Origin: Rhizobium sp. 16-488-2b
GTDB taxonomy: Bacteria; Pseudomonadota; Alphaproteobacteria; Rhizobiales; Rhizobiaceae
Reading direction: 5' to 3'
Length of the DNA stretch: 64,000 nucleotides
Assembly (NCBI RefSeq): GCF_017741815.1
Contig: NZ_JAGHMF010000010.1
Coordinates: forward strand, 1-64,000
Shown one piece after another: positions 62,710 through 64,000 of this stretch. Within the stretch, counting starts at the first letter, position 1, and each line of letters opens with the position of its first letter. The notes under the pieces are model-generated. The model did no database searches. It was not told the origin of the DNA and saw only the letters and a list, made by a program, of their open reading frames with translations. A program made the position numbers and the translations under genes.

Positions 62710-64000
62710 GGCGACCCTCCGTCGTTCTCCTCAGAGCATCGTACCGTTCGACGTTCGCCTTGGGCTCGTTGATCAGCATCAGGGCTTGAGGCGCATCGAT
62801 GGTGGGCGGCGTGGCGGACTTGCCGTCGACCAGGCGATGGAGCAGGTTCAGCACATGCGTCTTCGTGGGAACATTGGACTTCAGCGCCATGTCGACAGCC
62901 GACAGGACGGCCTGCTCGTCATGCTGAAGCACGAGCGCCAGGATATCGACCATCTCACGATCACCGCCCGGCTTCTTGAGGAGATGCTGCTGCAGCGTTT
63001 TGAAAGCGTCTGGGAGTTCGGTGAATGGTGCGCCATTGCGAAGGGCACCGGGCTTGCGCTGTACGACTGCCAGATAATGCCGCCAGTCGTAGACTGTCTG
63101 TCCGGGTCCATCATGTGAACGGCTTATGATCCGGCCATGCTCGCATACGATCAGACCTTCGGCTGCCACAACGATACGGTCAGGGTAAACCCGAACGCTG
63201 ACGGGCCGATTGGCGAAAGATGCCGGAACACTGTAGCGATTGCGGTCAAAGTGCACGAGACATGTTGGGGAAACCCGCTTGGTATGTTCGACGAAGCCAT
63301 CGAACAAACGGGTTGTTGGCATCAGGGCCAGTGCTTCCTCGGCCCACAGATCAGCAATGGTGCCGCGCATCTTTCCATGTGGCGTCTGAGCCCAGAACTC
63401 CTTGCATCGGAACTCCAGCCAGTCGTTGAGGGCTTCCAGCGATGCAAAGCGGGGGATCGGTTGAAAGAACCGATGACGGGCATCCTGAACATTCTTCTCG
63501 ACCTGGCCCTTCTCCCAACCAGATGCCGGATTGCAGAACTCGGGTTCGTAAAGGTAGTGACTGGCCATGGCCATGAAGCGGATGTTGACGTCCCGATCCT
63601 TGCCGCGCCCGATCTTGTCGATTGCCGTGCGCATGTTGTCGTAGATGCCACGCCGAGGAACGCCGCCAAACACACGGAACGCGTGGTTATGGGCGTCGAA
63701 TAGCATCTCATGCGTCTGCAGGAGATAGGCCCGGACGACGAACGCCCTGGAATAGCTGAGTTTGGTGTGAGCCACCTGCAGCTTGGTTCGCTCGTTGCCA
63801 ATGATCGCCCAGTCCTCCGACCAGTCGAACTGAAACGCTTCCCCAGGCTCGAATGCAAGAGGCACGAAGGTCCCACGGCCTGAGGTCTGCAGCTCTATCT
63901 GTAGATCGGCCTTCCACTCGCGAGCGAACGCTGCAACGCGGTTGTAAGAGCCTTCATAGCCAAGGCTCATCAACTCGGCATGCAACTGCTTCAAAGTCCG
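62699..64000 (-). CDS. istA: IS21 family transposase IstA, N-terminus outside the window
   Basis: At least 433 residues are visible; the N-terminal HTH (about 80-100 residues) is cut by the window edge. The DDE triad is recognisable: Asp in [10 protein letters not shown], Asp in [13 protein letters not shown] and Glu in [13 protein letters not shown]. The C-terminal beta-barrel region includes [20 protein letters not shown]. There are no stops or shifts in the visible part, so the element may be active. Confidence 0.92.
   Translation of the reverse strand, partial: RTLKQLHAELMSLGYEGSYNRVAAFAREWKADLQIELQTSGRGTFVPLAFEPGEAFQFDWSEDWAIIGNERTKLQVAHTKLSYSRAFVVRAYLLQTHEMLFDAHNHAFRVFGGVPRRGIYDNMRTAIDKIGRGKDRDVNIRFMAMASHYLYEPEFCNPASGWEKGQVEKNVQDARHRFFQPIPRFASLEALNDWLEFRCKEFWAQTPHGKMRGTIADLWAEEALALMPTTRLFDGFVEHTKRVSPTCLVHFDRNRYSVPASFANRPVSVRVYPDRIVVAAEGLIVCEHGRIISRSHDGPGQTVYDWRHYLAVVQRKPGALRNGAPFTELPDAFKTLQQHLLKKPGGDREMVDILALVLQHDEQAVLSAVDMALKSNVPTKTHVLNLLHRLVDGKSATPPTIDAPQALMLINEPKANVERYDALRRTTEGRHAS

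Larger units (their letters stand above)
61842..64000 (-). mobile_element. IS21-family element, istB end inside the window, continuing to the right
   Basis: The end begins with TGTTGATTT at 61842 and has two 22-bp repeats, 61846-61867 and 61870-61891 (.ATTTCCAC.GAGA..TGACCC), matching the form of the end at 1-173. Complete istB and most of istA follow on the minus strand, overlapping by 11 bp as is usual in the family. Relative to the element at 1-173 it is in opposite orientation, so the istB ends of both face the 61.7-kb segment between them. Confidence 0.88.

Overview
The window looks like an accessory, probably plasmid- or chromid-borne, segment of a Rhizobiaceae-type alphaproteobacterium (Agrobacterium, Rhizobium, Shinella or Ensifer relatives). 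The grounds are the high GC content, dense ABC transporter operons each with its own LacI/GntR/ROK regulator, catabolic genes of the kind known from opine and Amadori-compound use, and IS21-family elements at both ends. No rRNA, tRNA, CRISPR array or replication gene is visible. Family assignments rest on reading motifs in the translated sequence; no database search was run.

Layout. (1) 1-173 is the istB end of an IS21-family element inserted in an AcrB-type RND pump gene, whose 3' two thirds remain (174-2289). (2) 2447-9250 is a mixed stretch: GlxA-type regulator, SDR, MFS efflux pump, GST, an orphan molybdopterin oxidoreductase subunit and a frameshifted DMT fragment. (3) 9400-37626 is a 28-kb mosaic of modules that resemble fructosyl-amino-acid (Amadori compound) catabolism: two FrlB-type SIS deglycases, two FrlD-type PfkB kinases, two FrlC-type isomerases, several FAD oxidoreductases, a CUT1 sugar ABC transporter, two polar-amino-acid-type ABC transporters, three paralogous LacI regulators and one GntR regulator. 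One part (19259-25165) has the layout I recall for the soc operon of deoxyfructosyl-glutamine use. (4) 37841-45840 holds an AfuABC-like (Fe3+-type) ABC transporter with an inositol-monophosphatase-family phosphatase, divergent from a ROK repressor, a Gfo/Idh dehydrogenase and a GNAT acetyltransferase. (5) 45984-60823 holds a second AfuABC-like transporter with three tandem paralogous binding proteins, two IMPase-family phosphatases, two Cys-phosphatases with an unusual Asn-Cys signature, a large metallophosphoesterase, a Na/Pi transporter of the Pi-exporter type and a LacI regulator. (6) 61084-64000 holds two small genes and a second IS21-family element whose istB end also faces into the window.

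How the genes fit together. Region 3 would import sugar-amine conjugates and split them either by kinase plus deglycase (6-phospho-fructosyl amine to hexose-6-P and amine) or by FAD-dependent oxidation. Three of its LacI regulators sit beside palindromes of the form TGAGAnCGnTCTCA that differ by only one base per half-site (T, C or A), which suggests three parallel, insulated regulons. Regions 4 and 5 look like organophosphate (sugar- or inositol-phosphate) scavenging: import of the intact ester, dephosphorylation in the cytosol, and in region 5 export of the released phosphate. The region 5 system is the best candidate here for a previously undescribed pathway.
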